Origin: Holdemania massiliensis
GTDB taxonomy: Bacteria > Bacillota_I > Bacilli_A > Erysipelotrichales > Erysipelotrichaceae
Reading direction: 5' to 3'
Assembly (NCBI RefSeq): GCF_022440805.1
Contig: NZ_JAKNTK010000001.1
Location: forward strand, 930,001-994,000
Length of the DNA: 64,000 nt
The position numbers and the translations under genes are program-made. Below, in pieces: positions 17,528 through 25,328 of the stretch. The notes under the pieces are model-generated. The model searched no databases. It was given only the letters and a program-made list of their open reading frames with translations, and was not told the DNA's origin. Each line of letters starts with the position of its first letter. Position 1 is the stretch's first letter.

Positions 17528-17788
17528 GCTAAAAAAACGCCATTTTCTACGAACCTGGATGGGATCTGGATGAAAGTTTTTTCGTCCGCTTGGAAACAAA
17601 ATGATTACAAAACGGCATAGATATAAAACAGAAAATTAAGCTCTGAAATTTTCTTTTGTGGTAACATAGCTCCCTTAAATCTCTAGCGATTGATAATATT
17701 TTTCTACTTCTGAAGAAGATAAAGTTTTTGAAAGTAAAATGAATAAGTGCAATTTGTGATAATGTAAAACTAGAGAGGTGGTCTTGCC

Positions 17789-18025
17789 ATGCAATCTTTT
17801 AAAATTACGCCAATAAGCAATGATAAAAATCAAATGTTAAGGCTGCTGATCAAGTTGGATAGACATGTTTTGAAACAGTAAGAATTAATTGCATACACTC
17901 AGCAAACGCAGATTTGTTCTCTATCTACACTACAGAGGATAGAGAAAGGAAAAATCGTAATAGATGATGTAGTTTATCACAAGTTAATTAATCGAATGGG
18001 TTATATTCTTGGTTTAATCATTTAA
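17789..18025 (+). pseudogene. XRE-type regulator interrupted by an in-frame stop
   Basis: A 79-codon frame starts at ATG 17789 (AGAGAGG upstream), is broken by TAA at 17879-17881 and continues in the same frame to a TAA at 18023. The joined product reads like an XRE helix-turn-helix: RLLIKLDRHVLK, stop, ELIAYTQQT, SLSTLQRIEKGKIVIDD. A single base change would restore it, so inactivation looks recent. It lies just upstream of a toxin-antitoxin pair. Read-through or a sequencing error cannot be excluded. Confidence 0.6.
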
Positions 18026-18049
18026 CTGTTTTCAGATGTTTTGACGAAC

Positions 18050-18092
18050 ACTTCTGAAGTTTCTTTAAACGATGACATAATTATGGTATAAT
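18050..18092 (+). promoter_or_regulatory. Promoter and palindrome of the toxin-antitoxin operon
   Basis: ACTTCTGAAGT at 18050-18060 is a perfect 11-base palindrome. TGG followed by TATAAT at 18087-18092 is an extended -10 box. Antitoxins of this type bind palindromes beside their promoter, so autoregulation is likely by analogy. Confidence 0.5.
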
Positions 18093-18117
18093 AAAAACAC
18101 AAAAGGAGGCTGGTCGT

Positions 18118-18378
18118 ATGCCACACATTATTCCCATCCGAGACTTGAAAGATACTGCAGCCATCGCACAGTTGTGCAATTCGTCCAAGGAACCTATCTT
18201 TATCACAAAAAACGGATATGGTGAGATGGTCATCATGAGCATGAAGTTCTATGAAGAGAGGATACTCATGCAGGATGTGTATGAAAAGTTGACAGAAGCA
18301 GAGGATGACATCCATGCAAAAAAAACAACAGATGCCCATAGTGCGCTCCATGAATTGAGAGCAAGACATGGCCTATAA
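18118..18378 (+). CDS. Type II antitoxin, Phd/YefM family
   Basis: An 86-residue antitoxin. The N-terminal Phd fold is recognisable (IPIRDLKDTAAIAQLCN, then PIFITKNGYGEMVIMS), and the charged C-terminus should wrap the toxin. An AAAAGGAGG site precedes the start. The toxin gene starts 11 bases before this stop. Family knowledge: the pair represses its own promoter and the antitoxin is degraded under stress. Confidence 0.92.
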   Translation: MPHIIPIRDLKDTAAIAQLCNSSKEPIFITKNGYGEMVIMSMKFYEERILMQDVYEKLTEAEDDIHAKKTTDAHSALHELRARHGL

Positions 18379-18679
18379 GATAGAAGTTACGTCTCACGCC
18401 GATAAGGACTTGGAGGAAATTCTGACATATATTAAAGAGGTTTTGGCAAATGTCAGCGCTGCCTCTTCTTTTTTAGATGCTGTTGAGGAATGTTACAGCG
18501 GTCTGGAGGCATCACCTTTCATGTTTGAAGAGTGTCGAGATCCGCATCTCAGGGTACTGGGATATCATCGAGCTGTGATTAGACACTATGTCATGGTCTA
18601 TCGAGTAGATGAGACGGAAAAAATCGTCTATATCTTGCGATTCTTCTATGGAGCGCGGGAGTACGAAAAACTCATTTAA
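18368..18679 (+). CDS. Type II toxin, RelE/ParE family
   Basis: A 103-residue toxin of normal size. The core KIEVTSHADKDLEEILTYI and the C-terminal VMVYRVDETEKIVYILRFF match the RelE/ParE superfamily, whose members are mostly ribosome-dependent mRNases or gyrase poisons. Which of the two applies cannot be told from sequence alone; the C-terminal RFFYGAREY resembles ParE-like members. It overlaps the antitoxin gene, so the two are co-translated. Confidence 0.92.
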   Translation: MAYKIEVTSHADKDLEEILTYIKEVLANVSAASSFLDAVEECYSGLEASPFMFEECRDPHLRVLGYHRAVIRHYVMVYRVDETEKIVYILRFFYGAREYEKLI

Positions 18680-18858
18680 TAAGATTCATAATAAGATAAT
18701 CGCAAAAGGGGATGTGACAAAAAGAAAAAAAATAAGAGCCAGCATCAAAAGGACTCAGCTTAAATTGATCTTGAATCATAGCGTTATACCCATCAATTCC
18801 TTTGCGTAAGTTAATATAACTTGTGCAATATAGATTTTACTGATCTCTATAAAACTCA

Positions 18859-19065
18859 TCATACACTCAATGCCTTGAGGATTCTTGAAATCAATTCACT
18901 ATCCAAAGTAGTATTGATGCTGATCTGATTCCCATTAAATGTCAATTGTATTCTTTTGACACCGTCTTCGCCTCCGTGGTTACGGTATTTAGCATTTCCT
19001 TCTTGTAAGGGGGCTATATGACGCTTAAACTTGGTGTCGTCAACCGAAAAGAAAATCCGTTTCAT
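18859..19065 (-). CDS. Doubtful small ORF, 68 residues
   Basis: A 68-residue frame starting MKRIFFSVDD and ending in a predicted strand-helix (IQLTFNGNQISINTT, then LISRILKAL). Its first codons lie in the 3' arm of the strong hairpin 19047-19110, and no ribosome binding site is visible. The tail vaguely recalls small IS66-type accessory proteins. It may be a remnant rather than a gene. Confidence 0.3.
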   Translation of the reverse strand: MKRIFFSVDDTKFKRHIAPLQEGNAKYRNHGGEDGVKRIQLTFNGNQISINTTLDSELISRILKALSV

Positions 19066-19110
19066 CTGTTAATCTGAGGATCGGCAGACGAAGCGGATTT
19101 TTGTTTTTTT
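19047..19110. terminator. Bidirectional intrinsic terminator
   Basis: AAAATCCGTTTC (from 19052) pairs with GAAGCGGATTTT (to about 19102). T-runs follow on both strands, so it can end pepF on the minus strand and plus-strand transcripts from the toxin-antitoxin side. Confidence 0.8.
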
Positions 19111-19133
19111 GATCGGAACGATTTCGGTGAAGT

Positions 19134-20888
19134 TTATTTTGCGGAAAGGGTGATGAATTCGTCGATCATGTTTTCCACAATCTTCAGCGAATCACGCCAG
19201 AAGTCCGGCTTGGTGATGTCGATATCCGCCATCGCGGCAACTTCCTCGACGCTGCTGATCGTTGTGGCTTCCAGCAGTCGGTTGTATTTGTCAACGAAAG
19301 CCGGGCCTTCCTTCTGATATTGAGCATAGAGGCCCTTGGCAAATAAGCAGCCGAAGGCATAAGGGAAATTGTAGAAGTTTAAGCCGGCATCGTAATAGTG
19401 ACTCTTGCAGATCCACATATACGGATGCAGCTGATCATGATCCAGACCTGTGCCGTAAGCTTTCTTCTGAGCTCTGAGCATGATGTCTTCCAGATCGTCA
19501 CTGAACAGGAAGCCTTCCTTCCGCTTTTCCACCACTTCCGTTTCAAACAGATAGCGGGAATAAATATCGCAGATGACCTGCGTGACATCCTGCAGCGTGC
19601 TTTCGATCAGCATCATCTTTTCTTCATCGCTGGCAGCATCACGGATTGCGGCGTTCATGATGACCGTTTCATTAAAGGTAGACGCCGTTTCAGCCACTGG
19701 CATCGAATACCGGGTGTTCAGCGGGCTGTGATTTTCGATCCGGTGACCATGGTAGGCATGGCCTAATTCATGCGCCAACGTTACGACATCGCTCAGCGAG
19801 CCGTCGAAGTTGGTCAGCACCCGGCTCTGCTTTAACATCGGCAGATTGCAGCAGAAGGCGCCGCCGACCTTTCCCTTGCGCGGGAAGAAGTCGATCCATT
19901 CCTCATCGAAGGCGCGTTCGATAATTCCAGCGACATCCTTGGAAAATGGCGTGAAGTTCTGAATTAAATAAGCCTTGGCTTCCTCAACGGTAAAGGTTCG
20001 GGTACTTTCTCCCATCAGCGCGAACAGTTCATAAAACGGCAGGCCGTGGGTATAGCCGAGCACCTCGGCTTTATGGCGCAGATAGGCGTGGAAATGCGGC
20101 AGCGCCTCATCAATCGCCGTAAACATGGCATCCAAAGTGGCCTTGCTCATGCGGGAATTGAACAGTGTCATATCCAGGACGGAATCAAAATGGCGTAGTT
20201 CGCTGACCGTGTTGGCTTCACCCTTGATGGAGTTGAGTGCGAAGCAGACCGCGTCCTTGATTTTATCGTAGGCCTGCAATTCCGCTTCATAGGCTTTTTT
20301 GCGAACCTCTGGATCCGTGCTGTAGGCGAGATTGCGGATCGAAGACAGCGTGTAATCCTGGCCGTCCATCGTTACCGCCACCGTAGAGGTCATATATTCC
20401 TGCAGCTGGGCCCAGGCGTTGGAACCGTTCAGCTCCATCTTGCCAATCGCATCCTCGACCTCATCGCTCAGCGTATGAGCGCCGTGACTGCGGATTTCCT
20501 GCAGCCAGAAGGCGTGCTGCTGAAACAGCGGATCACTGGAAATCAGTGCATCCAGATCCTGTGCCGCGATCCACTTCTGAAACCGTGTAGACGCCAAAGC
20601 CGACTGACTGGCTTTGATCTGAAAGCGGGAATTCATCGACACCGTTTCCTGATCGGCGGTGTTGGCGGACTGACGCAGCGATAAATAAGCGCCCAGCCGA
20701 CGAGTCAGCGTCTGATAGGCGGACAGCTGTTCAATGATCGCTTTCAACGTGGATTTTGGATCCTTTGAATCCAGCGTTTCCGCCAGCGTGTTCATTTCGG
20801 CAATCCGGGTGTCTAAAGCCGCGAAATCCTGCTGGAAGGCTTCGCTGTCATAACCGGTGTAGAGGTCGTTTAAATTCCATTCGTTCAT
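19134..20888 (-). CDS. pepF: Oligoendopeptidase F
   Basis: A 584-residue cytoplasmic zinc metallopeptidase of family M3B that degrades oligopeptides. The zinc motif HELGH is near residue 373 and a second ligand Glu region (VAETASTFNE) about 30 residues later. The length is typical (about 600). The N-terminal WNLNDLYTGYDSEAF matches the family. It ends at a strong bidirectional terminator. The VanZ-type gene upstream ends three bases before its start, so the two form an operon. Confidence 0.95.
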   Translation of the reverse strand: MNEWNLNDLYTGYDSEAFQQDFAALDTRIAEMNTLAETLDSKDPKSTLKAIIEQLSAYQTLTRRLGAYLSLRQSANTADQETVSMNSRFQIKASQSALASTRFQKWIAAQDLDALISSDPLFQQHAFWLQEIRSHGAHTLSDEVEDAIGKMELNGSNAWAQLQEYMTSTVAVTMDGQDYTLSSIRNLAYSTDPEVRKKAYEAELQAYDKIKDAVCFALNSIKGEANTVSELRHFDSVLDMTLFNSRMSKATLDAMFTAIDEALPHFHAYLRHKAEVLGYTHGLPFYELFALMGESTRTFTVEEAKAYLIQNFTPFSKDVAGIIERAFDEEWIDFFPRKGKVGGAFCCNLPMLKQSRVLTNFDGSLSDVVTLAHELGHAYHGHRIENHSPLNTRYSMPVAETASTFNETVIMNAAIRDAASDEEKMMLIESTLQDVTQVICDIYSRYLFETEVVEKRKEGFLFSDDLEDIMLRAQKKAYGTGLDHDQLHPYMWICKSHYYDAGLNFYNFPYAFGCLFAKGLYAQYQKEGPAFVDKYNRLLEATTISSVEEVAAMADIDITKPDFWRDSLKIVENMIDEFITLSAK

Positions 20889-20891
20889 CCT

Positions 20892-21341
20892 TTAATCCTC
20901 CTGTTTCTTCCTGTTGCTTAAAATCATCAGCAAGGCCATCACCAACATCATGCCGACGGCCATTCCGGCGCTGTCGATCAGCATATCCCGCAGCTCGCAG
21001 CTGCGCCCGGAAGAAAACCGCTGCAGATTTTCGTCCAGCACCGGAATGATGAAAAACGGCAGCAGTGCAACCTTGCCTTTCATCCATGACCAGGGCTGGA
21101 GGCGATAAGCCAAGCCGATCAGAACGCCCAATAAAGCATATTCACTGAAATGCGCCAGCTTGCGGATGACAAAATTTAAAAAATCCGTTTCCGGATGCAG
21201 CCCGACCGTGTTTAAGACCGGCCGCACCCACTCGCTGACCGTTAAGCTCATGCCATTGGACGTTGAGGCGGAAGCAGCGGAATTGGAAAAAATAAAAATC
21301 ACCATCAAACCGACTAAAATCCAACAACTTTTCTTTTTCAT
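20892..21341 (-). CDS. VanZ-family membrane protein
   Basis: A 149-residue protein with four hydrophobic segments and the VanZ signature (IFSNSAASAST near the start, then RKLAHFSEYALLGVLIG). VanZ-like proteins are small membrane proteins, one of which gives low-level teicoplanin resistance; most have no known role. AGGAG precedes the start. It lies upstream of pepF in the same direction. Confidence 0.88.
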   Translation of the reverse strand: MKKKSCWILVGLMVIFIFSNSAASASTSNGMSLTVSEWVRPVLNTVGLHPETDFLNFVIRKLAHFSEYALLGVLIGLAYRLQPWSWMKGKVALLPFFIIPVLDENLQRFSSGRSCELRDMLIDSAGMAVGMMLVMALLMILSNRKKQED

Positions 21342-21404
21342 CCTCTGCTCCTTTCTGACTTCCTGTATTATAAACCAACTTTTCCAGTAAAGAAAGAACC
21401 ATGA

Positions 21405-21410
21405 TATAAT
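21405..21410 (+). promoter_or_regulatory. -10 box of the YitT-family gene
   Basis: TATAAT at 21405-21410 overlaps an in-frame ATG at 21409, so that ATG cannot be the translation start of a transcript made here. Only a weak -35 (TTCCAG, 17 bases upstream) is visible. Confidence 0.6.
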
Positions 21411-21438
21411 GGAGCGTGAAGTGAAGGAGGAAACAGTT

Positions 21439-22290
21439 TTGGAAATGAAGAAAATGATTCGGGACCTGCCTTGGGTTCTGATTGGTAATTTTATGCTGGC
21501 GCTGGCGGTAGCGATGTTTATTCTGCCGTATAATATTCTCTCCGGTGGGGTCGCGGGTATCGCTGTCGCCTTAGAGCCGTTGTTTCATATTGATCCGACA
21601 ATGATGGTCAATGCGCTGGTTTTAGGGATGTTTGTGCTGGGAACCGTGTTTTTGGGGAAAAGCTTTGCGGTCAAGACGGTAATCAGTTCCTTGATCTATC
21701 CGGTATACCTGACGGTGATCACGCGCTTTGTTCCGATTCTTGAACTGGATCCGATGCTGGCATCGCTGTACGGCGGCCTGATCGGGGGATTAGGCATCGG
21801 CATGGTTCTGCGCACCGGAGCGAGTACCGGAGGCATGGATATACCGCCGCTGATCGTCAATAAATATACCGGCATCAAAATCTCCACGCTGGTTCTGATC
21901 ACGGATGCGCTGACGGTGGGGCTGGGGTTATTTACCTATGGTCTGGAAGCGGTGCTGGTTGGCTTTATTTCCGTCTGGGGCACGTCGTTTGGGATTGATA
22001 AGATGCTGACGCTGGGCGGCGGCAACGCCAAGGCAGTGCAGATTATTTCCGAGGCTTATGTTCAGATCAACGCGGCTATTCAGTCCGAACTTGACCGGGG
22101 AACAACGCTGACCGATGCGACAGGCGGCTATACCGGCGCCCCGCGGAAAGTGATTCTGGTCGTTGTGGAAAAGAAGGAATATCCAAAGCTGCTGGAATTG
22201 GTCAATCAATTTGATAAAAATGCCTTTATGATCACCAGTGATGCCACGGATGTCCATGGTGAGGGGTTTAGCCTGGAATTTAAGGTATAG
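21439..22290 (+). CDS. YitT-family membrane protein (DUF161/DUF2179)
   Basis: A 283-residue protein. I choose TTG 21439, since AAGGAGG ends 8 bases upstream and the ATG at 21409 sits in the promoter. Five or six hydrophobic segments (about 10-200) form the YitT membrane domain, including GLGIGMVLRTGAST. The C-terminal DUF2179 domain (about 215-275, ending with ITSDATDVHGEGF) is soluble. The biochemical role of the family is not established. It is a single-gene transcript. Confidence 0.9.
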   Translation: MEMKKMIRDLPWVLIGNFMLALAVAMFILPYNILSGGVAGIAVALEPLFHIDPTMMVNALVLGMFVLGTVFLGKSFAVKTVISSLIYPVYLTVITRFVPILELDPMLASLYGGLIGGLGIGMVLRTGASTGGMDIPPLIVNKYTGIKISTLVLITDALTVGLGLFTYGLEAVLVGFISVWGTSFGIDKMLTLGGGNAKAVQIISEAYVQINAAIQSELDRGTTLTDATGGYTGAPRKVILVVVEKKEYPKLLELVNQFDKNAFMITSDATDVHGEGFSLEFKV

Positions 22291-22351
22291 CTTTCCTGTT
22301 TTTGAGCAGGAAGGGATCAGGCTCTTACTCGAATTTGGGTGAAGCATAAAC

Positions 22352-22412
22352 AATAAAAAAGAGGAACAGTGAAATGATACGTGCAGTGAACCGCATAATC
22401 TTACTGTTCCTT
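22352..22412. terminator. Bidirectional terminator hairpin
   Basis: AGGAACAGT pairs with ACTGTTCCT across about 40 bases, with A/T runs on both sides. It can end yitT on the plus strand and the accessory operon on the minus strand. Confidence 0.7.
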
Positions 22413-22462
22413 TTATTCTTGTCTTTAACGATATCCTTACCGAGTAGACTGTGTTTCTTTCT

Positions 22463-22639
22463 TTAATTTTGATTTTTCTGCCGTTGTTCCTCTTTACGCT
22501 TTTTTATCCAAGCTCTAATTTTTTCATCTTCTGCCTGTTTTTCTTTTTCCGTCTTAAATTTAGGGGGCTGTACATATCCACCAGCTTCCGCTGCCGCAAT
22601 ATCTAATTCATAGAATGCCTGCATCTCTTCTTTTGTCAT
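22463..22639 (-). CDS. Small charged hypothetical protein, 58 residues
   Basis: The frame runs from ATG 22639 (GGAGGACAGCGGA just upstream) to TAA 22463. The product begins MTKEEMQAFYELDIAAAEAG and ends in a highly charged helix (EKEKQAEDEKIRAW, KKRKEEQRQK). It lies 12 bases after the preceding minus-strand gene, so the two form an operon. The ribosome binding site and spacing argue that it is real. The function is unknown. Confidence 0.65.
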   Translation of the reverse strand: MTKEEMQAFYELDIAAAEAGGYVQPPKFKTEKEKQAEDEKIRAWIKKRKEEQRQKNQN

Positions 22640-22651
22640 TCCGCTGTCCTC

Positions 22652-23290
22652 CTATCTATAAATATTATACTGCTTTCGGATGTATTTATCTATCAGTTTC
22701 TGAGCTGCTAGTTCATCAATCGCCATGTTTTCTTTAGCTCCGAGAGAATGAGCTCCAAGGGTTTTTGCGTAGTGATCCACCAGCTTTGTTTTCGCCGTCA
22801 TCGTTACAATTCCATCATTGCCATGATTTTTACTTTCGTAACAAGCTATTGCGAAGAGATGGCCTCCAATTCCTTTATATTTTCCTTCATGACTCACATT
22901 TATTGGATTCGGTTCCACTAAAAAGACTCTCGTAAAACCTTGTTCATGAGAAAAAGAAATCAATCCCTGAATGATGTCCTCTCCTTTTACATGTAATGCG
23001 AATAAGTTTTCACCTTCCGCTTTAGTCCAATCAAAGCGCCATCTTTCGCGTTTAAGCTTTCTTTGTAGGACGGATGTCATTTTGATCGGTCCAAATTCAG
23101 TTTCTACAGTTTCCCCAGTAGAGCGAACTTCCAAACAGTCAGTCAAGCCATCTATTTCGATATCCAATCCATTACAATAAACGCTATTTTTAAACGGGTC
23201 ACTTTCGGATAAGGATCGTTTATTCTGAATTAACCCCTTGTGACTTCCGGCACGCTGCCTTCGCGCCTGTTTTTCTCTGAAAATTTTCAT
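22652..23290 (-). CDS. Hypothetical protein, possibly GNAT-like
   Basis: A 212-residue protein. I choose ATG 23290, preceded by AAAGGA and GGAG. The first 45 residues are basic. Residues about 120-195 have features of an acetyltransferase fold: FLVEPNPIN, then GKYKGIGGHLFAIAC (R/K-x-x-G-x-G pattern) and LVDHYAKTLGA, the usual Y-x-x-x-G end. The match to GNAT is only by pattern. It is first gene of a two-gene unit in an accessory setting, and plasmid or conjugative element relatives are plausible. Confidence 0.6.
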   Translation of the reverse strand: MKIFREKQARRQRAGSHKGLIQNKRSLSESDPFKNSVYCNGLDIEIDGLTDCLEVRSTGETVETEFGPIKMTSVLQRKLKRERWRFDWTKAEGENLFALHVKGEDIIQGLISFSHEQGFTRVFLVEPNPINVSHEGKYKGIGGHLFAIACYESKNHGNDGIVTMTAKTKLVDHYAKTLGAHSLGAKENMAIDELAAQKLIDKYIRKQYNIYR

Positions 23291-23510
23291 GTTCTCCGCT
23301 TCCTTTCTCAATTTTTCAATCCAATGTTCCCTTTCACAGAATGGAATCAGCAAGTTCTGTTTTTATACACGCTTCAATCCCAGTAATAAATATCCGCTAT
23401 GATTCTTATTGCGCTTTTTCGATAAAACTCCCTATCCTTTTCGCATTTTTCATCATTTCATCACAATTTACACATCTCACTGGGTATTTTTTCTCATCCC
23501 CTGCCGATGC

Positions 23511-23530
23511 AAAAAAGGGGCGTGTGCCCC
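23511..23530 (-). terminator. Orphan intrinsic terminator
   Basis: On the minus strand GGGGC, loop ACAC, GCCCC, then six T. It is compact and canonical, yet no gene ends just upstream on that strand. Confidence 0.7.
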
Positions 23531-23712
23531 TGTGCCCATTTGGATGTGTCGTTTTATTTCTGTGTTTTACGTTGTGCGCATATGCCTTTTGTTTAGCGAT
23601 GTTCAAAGTGGATAAAGGTCTAGGCTCTGTCCGGTTAATAGAAAAGGACAGCTTCGGTTCAAAGGAGAGAATCCCTGTTATTTTTGTTCTATATTGTAAG
23701 TTTAACCCATGT

Positions 23713-23718
23713 TATAAT
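23713..23718 (+). promoter_or_regulatory. Extended -10 box of ftsE copy 1
   Basis: TATAAT preceded by ATGT; the string ATGTTATAATA also precedes ftsE copy 2 and the PASTA gene. No good -35 box is visible. The box excludes upstream starts and supports ATG 23741. Confidence 0.6.
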
Positions 23719-23740
23719 AGGAACAAATGAGGTGCGGAAA

Positions 23741-24430
23741 ATGTTGGAATTAAAACATGTAGGGAAAACATATAAAAATGGTGTAAACGCCCTTTACAAT
23801 ATCAATTTAAAGATCGATCAGGGTGAGTTTGTCTATATCATCGGACCGACGGGTTCGGGAAAATCCACGCTGATCAAGCTGCTGGATGGAGAAGAAATTC
23901 CAACCAAAGGCAAGGTGGAGGTAACCGGGATCAATGTCGGAAAGCTGAAGCATTCCAAAGTCCCGCTGTACCGCCGCAATATCGGCGTTGTCTTTCAGGA
24001 CTTCCGGCTGTTAGAGCGCAAAACAGTGTTTGAAAACATCGCTTTTGCCTTGGAAGTCATCAACGTGCCCAAGGAAAGAATCCGTAAACGGGTGCGGGAA
24101 GTCATGAATCTGGTCGGCTTGGACGATAAGGGCAGCTCTTTTCCGCAGGAACTCTCCGGCGGTCAGCAGCAGCGTGTGGCCATTGCCCGCGCGATTGCGA
24201 ACAAGCCGAAGATCCTGATTGCGGATGAACCGACAGGAAATCTGGATCCGCAGAAGTCGGATGAAATCATGACGCTGCTGGAAAAGATCAACCGGGAAGA
24301 AAAAACGACGATCCTGATGGTAACGCACGATATCACGTTGGTGAACAAGCACCGCAAACGAACGATCGCCTTAGAGGCAGGACATATCGTAGCGGACATG
24401 AACGAGGGAGGATATATCAAACATGATTAG
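23741..24430 (+). CDS. ftsE: Cell-division ABC ATPase FtsE, copy 1
   Basis: A 229-residue ATPase. ATG 23741 has GAGGTG 6 bases upstream. Walker A GPTGSGKST, signature LSGGQQQRV and Walker B ILIADEP are intact. FtsE powers FtsX, which opens peptidoglycan hydrolases at the division site. It overlaps ftsX by 8 bases. Compared with copy 2 (26993-27682) only four residues differ, all within the first 21, and the first 80 or so nucleotides are clearly diverged while the remainder is nearly identical, which looks like recent gene conversion. Confidence 0.95.
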   Translation: MLELKHVGKTYKNGVNALYNINLKIDQGEFVYIIGPTGSGKSTLIKLLDGEEIPTKGKVEVTGINVGKLKHSKVPLYRRNIGVVFQDFRLLERKTVFENIAFALEVINVPKERIRKRVREVMNLVGLDDKGSSFPQELSGGQQQRVAIARAIANKPKILIADEPTGNLDPQKSDEIMTLLEKINREEKTTILMVTHDITLVNKHRKRTIALEAGHIVADMNEGGYIKHD

Positions 24431-25328
24431 ACGATTCTTTCGGCATATCCGCGAGGGCTTTTATGGCGTGGGGCGGCATGCGGCGATGTCGGTATCAAGC
24501 GCCTCAGCGGTTACGATTACTTTATTGATTATCTCAATCTTTATGATTGTGACAGGCAATATGCAGGAGGTCACCAAGAACATCGAAGGTTCGGTGAAGA
24601 TCTCGGCGTTTGTGGCTTATGATCATGAGGAACAATCCCAGCTGGACATGCTTCAGGCGACGATCAAGAACCTGGAACATGTAGTGGGTGTGGAATACTC
24701 AAGCAAGGAAGTGGAATTTGATCTGTTGCTGGCAACTTATGAAAACGAAGATGCCAAAGCCGGTTTGGAAACCTATCGCGAGGATAATCCGCTGCACGAT
24801 GCGTTTTATGTGGAAGTGGATGATGGCGATGCCCTAAAGGAAACGGCAGAGAAGATTCTGGCGATGGAAGGCATTGAAAGTGTAAACTATGGCGGAGACA
24901 GCGCGCTGATGTTTGTAAAAACGTTGAACTCGGTGCGTGTTGGCGGAGCTGTTTTGGTTCTGGGGCTGAGTGCTTTGGCGATCTTTTTGATTGCGAACAC
25001 GATCAAGCTGACGATCTATGCCCGAAGCAATGAGATCGCGATCATGCGGGATGTCGGAGCGACGAATGGATTCATCCGGGCGCCGTTTGTGGTGGAAGGG
25101 ATGATCATCGGAGCGCTGGGCGCGATCATTCCGATCCTGTTTACCGTGTTCGGCTATATCTTTCTGTATGATAAGCTGGGCGGAGTGCTGTTTTCAGAGA
25201 TGTTTAAGCTGACGCCGCCGCATCCATTTGTGCTGCAGCTGTCGTTAGTCTTATTAGGGATCGGGATGGCAGTTGGATTGATCGGCAGCTTCATGTCGGT
25301 AACAAAATATCTGAGGTGGAAACGATGA
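24423..25328 (+). CDS. ftsX: Cell-division membrane protein FtsX, copy 1
   Basis: A 301-residue permease-like protein with TM segments at about 22-43, 175-197, 222-247 and 272-296 and one large extracellular loop (about 45-170). FtsX transmits the FtsE ATP cycle to a hydrolase bound outside. It overlaps ftsE by 8 bases and the hydrolase gene by four (ATGA). Against copy 2 there are 12 differences in 301 residues, all between residues 96 and 167, that is, in the extracellular loop. Confidence 0.94.
   Translation: MIRRFFRHIREGFYGVGRHAAMSVSSASAVTITLLIISIFMIVTGNMQEVTKNIEGSVKISAFVAYDHEEQSQLDMLQATIKNLEHVVGVEYSSKEVEFDLLLATYENEDAKAGLETYREDNPLHDAFYVEVDDGDALKETAEKILAMEGIESVNYGGDSALMFVKTLNSVRVGGAVLVLGLSALAIFLIANTIKLTIYARSNEIAIMRDVGATNGFIRAPFVVEGMIIGALGAIIPILFTVFGYIFLYDKLGGVLFSEMFKLTPPHPFVLQLSLVLLGIGMAVGLIGSFMSVTKYLRWKR

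Larger units (their letters stand above)
23291..23740. other. Intergenic stretch before the ftsEX cassette
   Basis: About 450 bases without a convincing gene. It holds an orphan minus-strand terminator (23511-23530) and the -10 box of ftsE copy 1 (23713-23718). A minus-strand open frame (23406-23606, with CVNCDEMM near its end) runs through that terminator and lacks a ribosome binding site, so I do not call it. Confidence 0.5.

Noticed and set aside
23406..23606. 66-residue minus-strand frame with CVNCDEMM near its end
   Set aside because: It needs a TTG start without a ribosome binding site and runs through a strong terminator at 23511-23530.
23690..23720. WalR-type box (two TGTWA-like half sites) before ftsE copy 1
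   Set aside because: TGTAAG and TGTTAT are present, but they are 9 bases apart rather than 5, and copy 2 lacks the pair.
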